Assembly: GCA_000151295.1 (NCBI GenBank) | Contig: GG745374.1 | Span: 278,880-342,879, forward strand | Origin: Allomyces macrogynus ATCC 38327 | Taxonomy: Eukaryota > Blastocladiomycota > Blastocladiomycetes > Blastocladiales > Blastocladiaceae | Direction: 5' to 3' | Length of the DNA: 64,000 bases | Part shown: piece after piece, positions 12,984-24,882 of the stretch | Layout of the letters: each line of letters opens with the position of its first letter | Numbering within the stretch: the stretch's first letter is position 1 | Position numbers and translations under genes: made by a program | Notes under the pieces: model-generated | Databases searched by the model: none | What the model saw: the letters and a program-made list of their open reading frames with translations, nothing else | Told to the model about the DNA's origin: nothing

Positions 12984-14075
12984 CTACGACGCGCCCAACG
13001 GGCCTGCAGCGTCGGTGCCGAGCAAATGGTGCGCGTTTTGGTACTTGTACTTGCGCTTGCTCTCCTTTTGCTTCTTTTCCTTTTTCTTGACCTGCCGCTT
13101 GATGTCGGCCGCCTCGCTGCGTGCGATATTGGCTACATGAATGGATCCGCGTTAATTTGCTGAACTCCTACTTGCCAGGGATCCTGCGCGGAGCGTACCC
13201 TTGTCGAGCTCGCGCTCCAGCTCCGTGTCGTCTGGCACCTTCGCCGCGAAAAACGCCTTTTTGAACTCGTCGGCCATGGTAAACGTTTCGGATTCGGACG
13301 GCGGCCATGGGTTCTGAATCACGCTGACGGGCTCCTTGCTCCCTTGCTGCTTTTGCACGAGGAAGATGAGCTGGTCCTTGGCGAGCTCCTAGCGGGTGGA
13401 GAACGTCCGTGATGAGCCGAAGAATAGACGGATGTCGTTGATTCGACGCGGAAAGCGACGAATGAAGCGGACCTGAAGCAACGGCACGACCTTGATGTTC
13501 GACTCTTTCAGCTTGGCCACCTCCCAAAATCCCGGCGAGGACTTAATGAGCGTGAGCAGATCCTCCTTAGTTCGAATCGTGAATTTTGGCTACAAAGGCA
13601 GAGCGTGGAGTGGATGAGCGAACCACCGCAAACACCAGCGCTCACGGGAGACGGGAACACGAACCCGATGCATGTACGAGCCGGTCTTGGTGTCGTAGGT
13701 AAATTCCTCGTCCTCGGTCAGCGCAATGTGCACGCTCGGGTGCCGTTCGAGCTGGTAGTCGCTGGCGATATTGAGCTGCTCGTAGGTCATAGGCCCGTCG
13801 TGTTTCTGTGCGTTTGCCATGCGGTTTTGTCAGGCCCGTGCCTCGTTTCCGTGCGCCAACAAGAAAAAAAGGCACCACGGCCTGACCTTCAGCGCATCCT
13901 TGACCATGATCAAGGCCGTCTGCTCGCGCTCCGACATGCGCTGCGTAATCACCGACGGCGTGGACCCGGCGGTTGGCAAGACGACGCCCGTGTCGGCCAC
14001 AGGGACGGCGCGCGTGATCGTGGGCTGCGCGCGCATGCGCTGCATGTAATCGCTGGTCTTGAGGAACCCAGACAT
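12984..14075 (-). CDS. Transcription initiation factor IIE subunit beta (TFIIE-beta / Tfa2)
   Basis: Small subunit of the general factor TFIIE, which bridges Pol II and TFIIH at promoter opening. Five exons on the minus strand: 14075-13887, 13805-13665, 13589-13473, 13388-13199, 13132-12984, giving 261 aa. Introns are 81, 75, 84 and 66 nt. The joins give the family's tandem winged-helix pattern: MVKDALK/KHDGPMTYEQL, TKTGSYMHR/PKFTIRTKEDLLTL, KVVPLLQ/ELAKDQLIFLV. The diagnostic C-terminal segment is FKKAFFAAKVPDDTELERE, compared with the family W..vkvPde.dLe.eL. It ends with a lysine-rich helix (DIKRQVKKKEKKQKESK). The splice between DK and the final exon is phase 1 and recovers this basic tail; reading straight through would stop ~15 residues later without it. 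Convergent conservation makes this a secure call. Confidence 0.88.
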
Positions 14076-14550
14076 GGTTGCGCTGGTGGTGATGTTGGAG
14101 GTGGACGGTGCGTGGGGTTGCCGGTCGCTGGCGGCGCCGGGGTTAAACAGTTCTGACGTGCAAGAGCCGAATGCGCCGAGTGCTGCAGAGGATTTGGAGC
14201 CGGTTGATATTATGAACGTTGCGGAGCATAACGACATGGAGTGGCCAGCATCGCCAAAGCCGTCGCCCAGTCGCCCAACGAAACGAACGAGGCAAGGACG
14301 CGAACACAAATGACGTGGTGCGGTGGATGCGGTAGAAGCCGTCACGAGCGTTTGTGTCAATCGTCCTCCAGACCGCGTCCAGTCTTCCCCTGTTGTTGCT
14401 TCAAGGCCAACCACGAGCACCAGGAGACGAAGAACCTGGCAGACAATTTTATCGCGCGTGTCGTCGATTGAGCCGTTGCTTGACCATTGACGCGAGCTTA
14501 AGTGCCTGCATACTATTCCTATCGTTCTGCTCTGCGCAAGATTCCGCACC
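14076..14550. promoter_or_regulatory. Divergent intergenic region between TFIIE-beta and F-box/LRR gene
   Basis: 475 bp separating two divergently transcribed genes, so it should hold both promoters. No TATA box or repeated operator was recognised. A pyrimidine-rich stretch (14505-14535) precedes the plus-strand ATG at 14551. Confidence 0.4.
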
Positions 14551-16527
14551 ATGTTGGCCACCGCTGCCGAATCGCTGCCATTCTTGCCAGCCAGCCAAGC
14601 CGAACCTGCGACAAACGCGCCAGTTTTCCCGCGATTTTCGGACCTGCCTGATGATTTGCTGCTCGATGTCGCACAATTTCTGGTTGCAGTGCCGTGCGAC
14701 GTTCTCGCCTTGGCCGCAACTTGCGCGTCAGCGCGTATTGCGGTCCTCCCTGCGGCTTACCGCGTTGTATTTGTCCCCGGATTGGGCAACCTGAATCGGC
14801 TCGTGCGCTCATTCCAGCAAATGACTTTCTCGTGCAGTTCCATGGGCCTCTTGGGCATGTCTCCGCAGCTTCTTGTCCGCAAACTGTTAGCGGGCGATCG
14901 AATGGCCGGCCCGACTGATACCAAAAACGCGTTATTGCTCATGACCTGGGCTCTCGCAGCGTGCCCGAACTGTTATTTCTTGGATTGTTCGTCGCTGATC
15001 TGCGTGGAGCCGTTCGATGAAATCGTGACCGCAATTCTCGCAGTCTTGGGCAATCGCCGCGGTTCGATTCGGCTACCAGCTGGATGTGTGCGCGTGCCGA
15101 TGTCGCCCATGGGATTGCATTCGCCGTTCCTCTTGACGATCACGCTCATTGACTTTGACCTTGGCGAGCTTCATGGGGTGTATGAGCGGGTTGACGGGAC
15201 GGCAGCCGCGAATCAGTGGACGATGCTGCCAAGAATGGGACTTCCTTCTTGGGCTTCCGTAAAGCGGTCGTGGATCCTGACCAAGATGGACGCTGTCTCG
15301 TTTGATGCCTCCTTCGACGATCTGCCTATTGGCGAATCTTCTCACGAACAGCGTATTACCTCCCGACACAGAGATGAAACGGAATGGCCAATCAAGGCAC
15401 ACGTCCCTGACCTGACTTCGATTGTGCATCTCAAGGTGGTTGTCACGATTGACATGCCCTGGGTACTTGCAGATCCTCCAGCATGGACGTCAAGCACACG
15501 GGGCCTGACGATTGAGAGTGTGCGAAAGGGGTATTTGGTGTGTCTTTTGACTGGATTGTGGGCTCGTAAGTGTCGCCGTTGGTACGGTCTCCGATCGTTG
15601 AGCATCGTGCACGCGTCGGACGTGACGAAAACGTCGGTGTTGGTCACCATGCGCTGTCTGGCCATGTCCCTCCCGCATTTGACCTCGCTCGAACTCGGCG
15701 GCCTGGCGAACATTGAGGCCTCGGCACTCTTTCCAGCCGTCAATGTCGTGGTCGCGTCGTGTCCCCTTCGCCGACTCGTCCTTTCTGGTTTTGTCGCGGC
15801 TGTGACGGCCTCCACCAGATCCCATACCCGCTCGATGGTCATGCCCAAATTCCAAGCACACCTCCACCGACCAGTCCTGGAAGAACTGCTTCTCGACGCG
15901 CATCCTATCCCTTTCTTCCACCTGACGGTCGCGATTCGCGCCGACATTGTCGCGCGCCTGCGCTTGCTCAAGGTCCGGCGCTTGACCCTTGTCACGCACA
16001 CATCCGAAGATGTCTGGTTCCAGGTGCTTGAACAGTGTACCAGTCCTCCGCGCACTCCACCACCACAACTGATCATGCCGCGTCTGGAAGCCCTGGATTT
16101 GACCGTTTGCGAAATACACCCCGGGTGGCTCCCGGACGCGCCCAACCTACAGTGTCTTGTCCTGATCACGCTCTCGTCATGGAAGACGGCTGCTATGGAG
16201 CTCGTTCTCGCTGAATCGTTCCCGAACCTGACCGACTTGATTTTACCCGGAATGCCCTCCTCCTCTTCCTCGGTCAGGTTCTTGCTCGCAGAGTGGACTG
16301 GCGCTCGTTGTGGATTGGTGCGGCCGCATCGTTTGGCACGCGTTCTTGCCACCCAGCGAGTGGAAATGACGTCCGGGTTTGACGTGGAGCGGGATCCGTG
16401 GCTCTTGGCCGGAGATGCGTGGGGGTTGGATGCGCGGAATGGGCGAGTCGGGCACGCTGGCGAGGAGGTTGGGCGCGTCACGCTGGCGTGGCTGCTCAAG
16501 GCGTGGAAACTCGCCGTGCCAGAGTAA
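14551..16527 (+). CDS. F-box/LRR-like protein (single exon)
   Basis: A 658-residue single-exon gene starting in a good context (cgcaccATG). Residues ~30-75 carry an F-box-like motif (FSDLPDDLLLDVAQFL, then LALAATCASARIAVL), which would bind Skp1 in an SCF ubiquitin ligase. The rest has irregular leucine-rich repeats, for example LRSLSIVHASDVTKTSVLV, LPHLTSLELGGLANIEA, CPLRRLVLSGFV, LRLLKVRRLTLV and LQCLVLITLSSW, spaced ~25-30 residues apart as in substrate-recognising LRR domains. The frame is intact and CpG-rich, unlike the relics at 31-42 kb. It shares the family's general layout but is not a close copy of families A or B. Substrate unknown; role as an SCF substrate adaptor is inferred. Confidence 0.7.
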   Translation: MLATAAESLPFLPASQAEPATNAPVFPRFSDLPDDLLLDVAQFLVAVPCDVLALAATCASARIAVLPAAYRVVFVPGLGNLNRLVRSFQQMTFSCSSMGLLGMSPQLLVRKLLAGDRMAGPTDTKNALLLMTWALAACPNCYFLDCSSLICVEPFDEIVTAILAVLGNRRGSIRLPAGCVRVPMSPMGLHSPFLLTITLIDFDLGELHGVYERVDGTAAANQWTMLPRMGLPSWASVKRSWILTKMDAVSFDASFDDLPIGESSHEQRITSRHRDETEWPIKAHVPDLTSIVHLKVVVTIDMPWVLADPPAWTSSTRGLTIESVRKGYLVCLLTGLWARKCRRWYGLRSLSIVHASDVTKTSVLVTMRCLAMSLPHLTSLELGGLANIEASALFPAVNVVVASCPLRRLVLSGFVAAVTASTRSHTRSMVMPKFQAHLHRPVLEELLLDAHPIPFFHLTVAIRADIVARLRLLKVRRLTLVTHTSEDVWFQVLEQCTSPPRTPPPQLIMPRLEALDLTVCEIHPGWLPDAPNLQCLVLITLSSWKTAAMELVLAESFPNLTDLILPGMPSSSSSVRFLLAEWTGARCGLVRPHRLARVLATQRVEMTSGFDVERDPWLLAGDAWGLDARNGRVGHAGEEVGRVTLAWLLKAWKLAVPE

Positions 16528-16678
16528 ATATTGTCGTGAGCCGCGATCGCGTTTTGGCTATTGAAGAATATGGGAAAGCCGTTGAGAACTGTCGTTGCTG
16601 GCTTCTCCACCCGGTATTGATGCGACATGTCCAATCTATTCCAAAAACTTAACCACGTTTCCTTTCTTCAGACTTGAC

Positions 16679-19600
16679 CTACAACTCAAACACCTGGTCG
16701 AGCCCCTGGTACCCATCGCACATCAGGTACAGCGTCGAACCCTTACCGAGGTACGGCAGCGTCGCGTTGATCCTCGTGCGCTCGCGGAACTGGAACCGGC
16801 GCAGCTCCACTCGCCGCGACACGTCGGGCAAACCAGGACCCGTCTCGGCGGCACCCTCGGGCGCCGGACCGACCATGAGCAGGTACCACCCTTCGTACTG
16901 CACTTTCGGGAACCGCGGCGCGTGAATGCGCGTGTCTTTAACCGTCTGGTACGCCGGGAACGCACTGCGCCGCGAGACGGTGATACGCACCGTGTTGGCC
17001 GCGGTAGTCGCGGGATCGGGCTTGGGCTTGCCCGAGATCCGCTCCTGCGCGAGATCGATAACGCCGTCGGCCTTTTCAGAGCCCGGCTGGTCGCCGTCGG
17101 TCTTTTCCGCTGCCGCCGCCGCCACATCCGCAGCGTTCACCTTGAACTGCAAGTCGACGAGCGGCAAGTTGGCCGCGTACTTGAGCAGCGCCGGGTCGTG
17201 CTTGAGCGCGCGTTCCGGGCACGCGAGCAGCTGCGCGATGCACGCCACGTTGCGCGGCAGCTTGTTCCGCTGCACGCTTTTCGGCAGCTGGCCCAAGTTA
17301 TAGTCGGTGATCCACTGCCCTTGCTTGATGCTCTGCAGGAGCGTGAGAATCTGCAGCGTCGTTTCTGGCAGACCCTTGTAAACGGCCACGTCAATCATCG
17401 CCTGCGCGATTCGCACCGACGAGTCGACGACCGTGATCGTATCCGTCACGTAATCCACAATCGGTAATGCCGCGTGCGACATGTGCGCCTGAATGAGCAG
17501 GTGCGCCTTGAGGTGCGGGCTGTCCCACGCCGGGAAATGGTGCACGGGCATGGGCAAGTCCTCGGCGAGCGCCTTGTTGAGCAGGTCCTCGTTGTGGCGC
17601 ACGGGGATCTCAGCGTACTCTTGCGCGAGGGCGAGCGTATCGAGCAGCCGGCGGTGCGTCGGAACGACGCCGGTCCGAATACTGTAGTGGAAGTGGTCGA
17701 GCGTCTGGTACTGCAGGTAGTAGAAGGACCCGATCGCGCCCATCTTGGTCGGAATCACCTTGTGCCCTTCGAGCTCAATGCACCCAGCCGACTCGAGGTC
17801 CTGCAGAACATTGTCGACCATCTTCGACAGATACACGTTCACGTCCTCGGGCGCCGGCGAGACAAGGTCGTAGTAGGTCGGGTTGCGCTGCAGGCGCCGG
17901 TAAAAGTAGGTCCAGGTCACGTAGTCGAGCGCGTCCTGCTTGCTCTTGATCGTGCCGGTCGCAATCTCGGCGTTCATGTGGTCGTGTAGGAACCTGTGCA
18001 GGCTCGACTCGACGGGGAACGGCGAGTGAAGGAACTTCTTGTAGAAGGCCTTTTTCGAGTCGGTCACAAAGATGCATGCGACACCCTTGTCGTCGTAACC
18101 GGGGCGGCCCGCACGGCCCATCATTTGCAGCACGTCGGTAATCGGGAAGTCGACATATTTCTTCTTCTTGGCGTCGTAAAACTCGGTGCCCTTGATGCAC
18201 ACCAAGTGCGCGGGCGTGTTGACACCCCACGCGAGCGTCGACGTCGCGACTAAAACTTGAATCTTGAGCGAGACGAACAGCTCCTCGACAATGCGCCGGT
18301 CCGAGTCGGTCAGACCGGCATGGTGCAGCCCGATCCCAAACGACAACGAGTGCGCAAGGTTCGTGTCCTTGATGCGCGCGAGCACGTCCTCGAGCGCGTC
18401 CTCGTCAATCTTGAGGAAACGTTTCGGCTGGTCGTCCATGCAACAGTAGCTGATCAAGTCCTGCGCGGTCAATCGAGTCTGCCGGCGCGACGAGACAAAC
18501 ACAATCACGGGCTGCGACGGCGAGTGCCGCAAAATCGCCGAGTAGGTCGGCTTGTTCATGGTCGCCATGCGCGGGCAGTAGTGCTTGCCCGGGAACCCGT
18601 CAATGTACGACTCGAGCTGTACGGGGCGCACCGAGTGGCGGAAGTTGAACAAGCCCGTGGGCCGGATCCCGAGCCAGTCGGCCAAGTCGCGCGCATTCGC
18701 GAGTGCCGTACTGAGCCCAACGATCCGAATCGCGTTGCCCGTCGTCTGCGAAATGTAATGCATGCGTGACACAATCACCTCGAGAATCGGGCCGCGCTCG
18801 CCCCCGAGCAAGTGGATTTCGTCAATGATGACGGTGCGCACGGTCTGCACGTACGACCGCGACCGCCAGTTGCGCGAGACACCGTCCCACTTTTCTGGCG
18901 TCGTGATGATAATGTCGGCGCCGAGAATCGTGTCGAGGTCGGGCGTCACGTCGCCCGTCAACTCGACGATACTGCGGTTCATGGGCGCGAGTTTCTGCCG
19001 CCAGTCGTCGACGCGTTCGCGGACCAGCGCCTTGAGCGGCGCGATATACACGACCTTGCCGTTGGTCGGGAAGTCGCGGAACGTAGCCCACATGGCGAGC
19101 TCTGCGGCTACGGTTTTGCCGGACCCGGTCGGCGCGCCGAGAAGCACATTCTCGCGCGAGTGGTAGAGAGTGTGGAACACTTGCGTCTGGATCGGGTTGA
19201 AGAACTGGAACTTTTGCGCGCAGATCGCTTCGAGCACGGGGTTCTGCAGCGCCGAGATGGGCAGCGGGTTCAGGTTGAGCAAGTCCGTGTGCGGCGTGTA
19301 GAGGTCGGGCAAGATCAAGTGGTCGAGTGTGACCGTGCACATCGACTCGGCGCCGATCCACGTGTCGGACACCCATCGCACGTAGAGCTGCGGCGGCGGC
19401 GGGCTCGCAATCGGCAGCTTGAGCTCCATGTGCACGGGCTCCTGGTGCTTGCTCCGGTGGATCAGGATCTGCTCCGAGTGGTAGAGCGCGCCGTCCGAGT
19501 CCTGCACCCAGATCCAGAACGCCTGCATCTTGCCGTGTACCGCTTCAAGCCAATCAAACTCGGCCGTAATGTCGAGCTGCAGCTCAACGACCGTGCTCGT

Positions 19601-22600
19601 GATAGGCGCGACACGCGACACAATCTCGAGCGACGGGAACTGCCACGCGCACTGCACGACGATCGGCCCGTACTTTTGGTTGCGAATCAGCTGGCCGGCG
19701 TCGGACGGCGTCATTTCGCGCAGGTCCTCGATCTGCACGTGCTCGAGGTGGCCGAGCTTATCGATAATCTCGAACGGCAAAACTGAGAACTGGCTGAGCG
19801 GGTGCTCAAACGGCCACTTGCGGTGCTCGACCGACTTGCACAGCTTGAGCACCACATCGCATGTCGACGCAAACGACCGGTTGAGCGCAAATTCGAAGAA
19901 TGCGCGCAAGATACGCGCAGCGTTTTGCGCGACAAACATGGTGTCGGAAATGAGCGCGAAGTCCTCGAGCGGCGCACGCGAAATGTACGATTGCAGCAGA
20001 ATGTTGATCTTGGTCGCCGAGTCGGTCACGGCCACCTCCTTCACGTTGCCGCCCACATTATTCTCGCCCGAAATCGTGGCCTTGACGCGCTGCGTGCGCC
20101 GGATCTGGCACGGGCAGTACTGTGCGAGCAGCTTCGACAGTTCCTTGACCTCCGACTCACGCAGCTTGATCTGGTCAAACTCGACGCACGCGCACAGAAG
20201 CACGAGCACGTCGGCCTCAGACATGTTATCACGCAACTGGCGGTGCACGAGTTCGACGGTGCCGTACTTGATGTAGTAGTTGGATGCGATGCGGCCAACG
20301 TCCTTGGACGCGAGCGTGCCCGTGTGCGGGTCGTAGACGATCATGTTGGTCAGGAACAGCGTCTTGGCCGCGTCCTCGATCAACTCGCGCCGCTTCGACA
20401 CGAGCGACGTGTCGTCGTCGGTCACGATCCCGTACCGGACAGGATTCTTGCGCATGCGCACGTAGAGGTACGTGTACCCGAGCCACTGGACGGCCTCGTC
20501 GACAGTCGTCACGGTGCCGAGCGAGATTTCGGCATTGAGGTTGTCGACCATGCCCGACGCGAATTGCGACTCGATCGGGTGCTGCTGCGTCATTTGCGAC
20601 ACGTAGTGCGGCAGCTTCTCGAGCGACGTCTATTCGATGCGAAGCAGAGTCAGTCGTCATTCCTCGAATTTGGCTCGCCAAGTGTAAGTCGCGACGTACC
20701 AGAATGTAACCCACACCCTCGCTCTCAAACTGCGGGCGACCGGCACGCCCGAAAATCTGCAGCACATCGAGAATCCCCACGTCGACAAACGCGCCCTTTT
20801 GCGCATCGTAGACGTCGGTACCGCGAATAATGACGGCGTGCGCCGGCAAGTTGACACCCCACGCGAGCGTGGCCGTGCAGCACAACACCTTGATCATGCC
20901 GGCCGCAAATAGCTTCTCCGTTAAGGAGCGATCGGAACGCAACATCCCGGCATGGTGAATGCCGAACCCTTGGTCAAACAATTCGCGCAGTTCGCGGTTG
21001 CGCGACTTGGCCGTTTCGCGGCGCCAATCGTGGTGCCCTGCCATGCCCGTGCAATCAAACAAGTCAACCTCATCCTCCTGGACGGCAAGTTCGCGCATGG
21101 CCTGCGCGGCACGGACCGTATCCTTGCGCGCGTGCACGAAAATCATGACCTGGTACCCGGCGCGCACCTGCTCGATGCACTTGTCAAAGCACGCGCGGTC
21201 GAGGTTGCGCTTCTGCGATGCTGAATTCGTCTTGCCCTTGATCCCCAAAAAGTGCTGCGTGAGCGGTACCGGGCGGAACCCGTTATCAAAGAAGAACAGG
21301 CCCTTGTACGGGTTCACGCGCAGGAACGAGGCCACGTCAATGTAGTTGGGCAGCGTCGCCGAAAGTCCGACAATGCGAATCATCGACTGCGTCGACTCGA
21401 CTTGCCGCTGCGTGCGCGCGACGAGCGTCTCGAGCACGGTGCCGCGGTCCTCGTGCAGCAGGTGCACTTCGTCGATGATGAGGAGCTTGACCTTTTGCGC
21501 GAGCTCCGAGTCACCCGTGGCCTTACGCGTGACCACGTCCCATTTCTCGGGCGTCGTGACAATCATTTGCGTGGCCAAGATCTCCTGCTTGGTCATTTGC
21601 ATGTCGCCCGTCAATTCGCGCACTTGGATCCCGAGCGGCCGCAGCCGCTTCGAGAATTTCTCGACGACTTCGGCGGCGAGCGCCTTCATGGGCGCGACGT
21701 AGATGATTTTGAAGTCGTTCTTGGCGATGATCGGCTGCCGGTGCTTGACCATGGCCGATTTGCGGTTCTGGTCTGGGAACCGCGCGCCGCGCCGGATGTG
21801 CTGCACGGGCGGCCGCTTGGCTCCTGCTGGCCCGTCGTCGCCCGCGTCGGCATCTTCGTCGAAACCGCCCGGCCCGTCGCCGCCATCGTCCTCTTCGTCA
21901 AACTCGGCGTCGGGATCGACCGGCGCCTTGGCGACCGGCTCCACAGCCTCATCTTCGTCGTCGCCTTCGTTGGCGTCAATCAAGTAATTCGAGATTGTGC
22001 GCAGCACCGTGAGCATCGCCACGTCGGTCTTTCCCGCGCCCGTTGGCGCGCACACGAGCATATTCTCATTCGTCTCAAACGCGATCGGGTAGACGAGCGA
22101 CTGCACCTTGTTGAGCGACTTGTACCCCGGGTACGCCGGCCGAATCCACTTCGGCAGCTTATCGATCGTAATCACTTGCTGTTCCGGCAACGGCGGCGCC
22201 TGCTGTGCCGCCGGAATCACGACTTCCTGGTACTCGGGCTCGTCAATCTGGACCGACCCGGCAGGTAGCGCGTACTTGGCGCCGATCATGATCGTCGAGA
22301 CGATCGGCCGCCCGCCGGTATGGAACACGTGCGGGTAGTTGGGCCCGGACCGGTCGACGATCCCGCCACTTGGCAGTGGCGCGGGACCGCGCATAAGCTG
22401 CTCTTCGCGCGCGCGCTTCCAGTCGTCGAGCTGGTCGGCCTTGCGTTCGGCCTTGGCGGCGCGCAGAATGTCGTACCGGTGCGCGACAAGCTCCGTGATC
22501 AGCGGCAGACTGTCGTACCCGAGAAACTCGAGTAGGTCGGCACTGACGGCGTCGGACGAGGCCGATGCGCCGTCGCGCAAGATGCGCATAATTGTGTCAA

Positions 22601-23296
22601 AGAGCGTGGAGAGATCGAGCGTCGCGTCGGCGCCAAGCGCGAGCTGCTGGTCGATGTGGTTCGCGCAGAGACTGGTGGAGGAAGGGCGTCAGAAGTTGGT
22701 GCGCTTGGACACAGATGCAGTTCGCGGAAACAATCGTACCGGAAAAGCCACTCGCTACTGTACGGCTCGACACCGTCCATGGCCACGTCCAGCGCGCCGC
22801 CATCGTCGTGGTTGGCATTGACCACGTCTTCGGCCCATGCCGCCGTATCAAACCTCTTCTTGCCCCCGTCAACGCGCACATCAAGCGACGACTCGAACCC
22901 GGCCTGTTCCAGCTCGGCGAGGACGTTGGCGGGAATCAGCAAAAAAGGGTCCTTCTCGTCGTTCAGCTCGGTCTGGTTGGCGGCATTCGTGACGCGCTGT
23001 ACGAGCTCGTCCCATTCGGCGTCGACGGGCGAGTCGAATCCGTTCAGTGACGATGGGCCCGGGATCGCGGATCGCAAGAAAGCGGGCGGGTCGGGCGCGT
23101 AGAGCGCGGCCTTGCGCGCCTGGTAGGTGAACGAATGCAGTGGCGAGTCGGCGTGCAAGTGGCCGGCGTCGGCGTCGGCAACGGCAAACGAGGCCTCGAC
23201 GAGACTGAAGGGCATGTTGGCCGCGTGGTCCATGATGGTATCGGTGTTGAAAGAGCGGCGGTTTGGCGTTGGTTGGTCGGTCAATGTACTTGGCAC
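16679..23296 (-). CDS. Activating signal cointegrator 1 complex subunit 3 / Slh1-type Ski2-like tandem helicase
   Basis: Large superfamily 2 helicase of the ASCC3/Slh1 group (ribosome-quality trigger complex; also alkylation repair in animals). Exons on the minus strand: 23296-22740, 22671-20700, 20629-16679; introns 68 and 70 nt. Length is ~2159 aa from 23296, or 2138 from the ATG at 23233. Two helicase cassettes are present: Walker A CAPTGAGKTDVAM with box II IIDEVHLLHEDRG, and GAPTGSGKTVAAE with IIDEIHLLGGERG; each is followed by a Sec63 unit. Both cassettes keep the motif VI arginines (QIFGRAGRPQ, QMMGRAGRPG). Slh1/ASCC3 signatures include SSEWLFR/LCANHI across intron 1, GPNYPHVF, AYPGYKSLNKVQS and the C-terminal MCDGYQGLDQVFEL. 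The tandem paralogue Brr2 is less likely given this N-terminus. Unusual: an acidic insert of ~75 residues between motifs I and Ia of cassette 1. Confidence 0.92.
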
Positions 23297-23654
23297 TTGG
23301 TATTCAGTTGGTGGCCATGTGCAAACTCGAGGGCCTCGCGCCGTTATGAAGTGACCGCCGGCAGCAGATCGTCGGAGTCGAATGAATCAAACGAGCGTCC
23401 TCTGCGTGTTGCGCCGGGTTATTTGCTGGTGGCAGCGTCGTTGACGAGGTGGTCGTGGTGGCCAGCCGCCGACTGGATAAAACTTGGTCACGGACGCGAT
23501 CAACGAAGTCGGCTGGACCCACGGCTGCATCCTGAACTTGAATTGACACACGAAACCACCACTCAACTGCAAGAAAATCCAATCTCATTTTGTTTCTCAG
23601 CACTTTGATGATAGCGACCAAGATAACATGACGTCTATGTATGAATCTCATCGA

Positions 23655-24372
23655 TCAGCTCGCCACAGGGGCCGCGAGCGTCTGCAGCCGCGCGCGGAAC
23701 CGCGGCGAGGCCACCATTTGCGTCGAGTCCGGGTCGTAGAACGGGTTGCCGAGCAAATCAATGTAGGCCGAGTGGATCACGTCGAATGCCTACACAACAA
23801 GGTGGAGAAGGAAGCGTTGATGAGCGCAGTGCACGGTGCGCAATCGTCCAAACGACATCGAGGCTCACGTACCGCCTTGACTTCGCTGTCTTTGGTCGGG
23901 ACGGTGGTCGGAATCACAATGAGGAACTTGACGCGCGTGTTGGTCATGTAGCCGTAACTGAAAGAAGAAGAGCAAACGAGCAGGTGTCAGCGCTTCGCTA
24001 GTCGCGTGAACGCAGCTCACGAGCATTTGAATCCGTACACGTTTTGGCTCTCGATGGTGCAGAGCAGGCCCAAGTAGAGGTCGCCCGACTTGGACCCGGA
24101 CCGCAGCTTCTCGTCGACATAGTCACACGACATGTGGGCCAAGTAGTGATACTTGAGCTCTTGGTCGGCCGCATTTCCGAAAGTTTGGATCAGCAACGGG
24201 TTGTTCTGTTGGCCGAGCAAATGACACATCAGCACCATCATCGTTCATGTTTGCAAGCACGGGCACACGATATCGACAAACATCCTACCTGCTTGCCGAC
24301 GACGGCAATGCATGCGATGCCGTTTGGGTACCGCGGGACCGGGATGGTGCTTGTTGGGCGCGAATAGGACAT
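23655..24372 (-). CDS. TRAPP complex subunit 2-like (TRAPPC2L / Tca17)
   Basis: Longin-fold (sedlin-like) subunit of the TRAPP tethering complex, acting at the Golgi/endosome. Exons on the minus strand: 24372-24289, 24205-24021, 23957-23873, 23789-23655, giving 162 aa. Introns are 83, 63, 83 nt. Joined text follows the family: IACIAVVGKQ/NNPLLIQTF, LKYHYLAHMSCDYVDEK, DLYLGLL, YGYMTNTRVKFLIV, then AFDVIHSAYIDLLGNPFYD near the end. Length matches the family (~140) plus a 19-residue N-terminal extension containing no obvious signal. The gene is head-to-head with ELP1 about 510 bp away and ends 358 bp from the ASCC3/Slh1 start. Confidence 0.87.
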
Positions 24373-24882
24373 GATGCGCGTCGAAGATGGCCTGGTCAAG
24401 TCGGAAAACGCGGCCAGTTGCAATAACCATCAGCTTTCGTGTTCATGAACCGTGAAGCTCTCGGGAATCGACAGGCATTGAGAGATCTTGCACGGTCGGA
24501 GGCAGACGTCAGGGCGCGCTTCTGCTGACTCCAGTTGGGCATCAGCAGCATTCTCCTACAGCCGCAATCGACTGGTGGCTTTGACCAGTACTTTTGGCTC
24601 GTAAATTGCTTGACCACAGATTGATGATTGCAGCGGGTCCTCGCCACAGATGCTGGCTCCGTAATGGTGTTGTTGCTTGCTGCAGCTGCAACGAATGTCC
24701 GCCACTTAGCGTTGACCAAAGCACAAGGACGCGGTCTGCTGGTTCAAGTCACTCGCACGTGCGGCTGGGCCTTTGCATCTGGCCGACGACTTTGCTGCAC
24801 CCAACCACTGTTGGCCAACCCAACCGTGATCCCGAGCAACAATACTCGCTTTGGAGCAAGATCCCTCTGCAAAAGGGCCACG
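24373..24882. promoter_or_regulatory. Divergent promoter region between TRAPPC2L and ELP1
   Basis: 510 bp between two divergent starts. An open frame runs upstream of the ELP1 ATG (from 24628 via 24664) but its translation lacks ELP1 conservation, so it is taken as 5'UTR. No TATA box or clear binding sites recognised. Confidence 0.4.

Noticed and set aside
16595..22268. Long plus-strand frames rich in Arg/Val/Leu
   Set aside because: Antisense shadows of the ASCC3/Slh1 helicase; codon bias in GC-rich genes opens the opposite strand.
24628..24882. In-frame N-terminal extension of ELP1
   Set aside because: ELP1 family conservation begins at MRSLTLLREAW (24883); the upstream translation has no family similarity and starts from a non-ATG codon.
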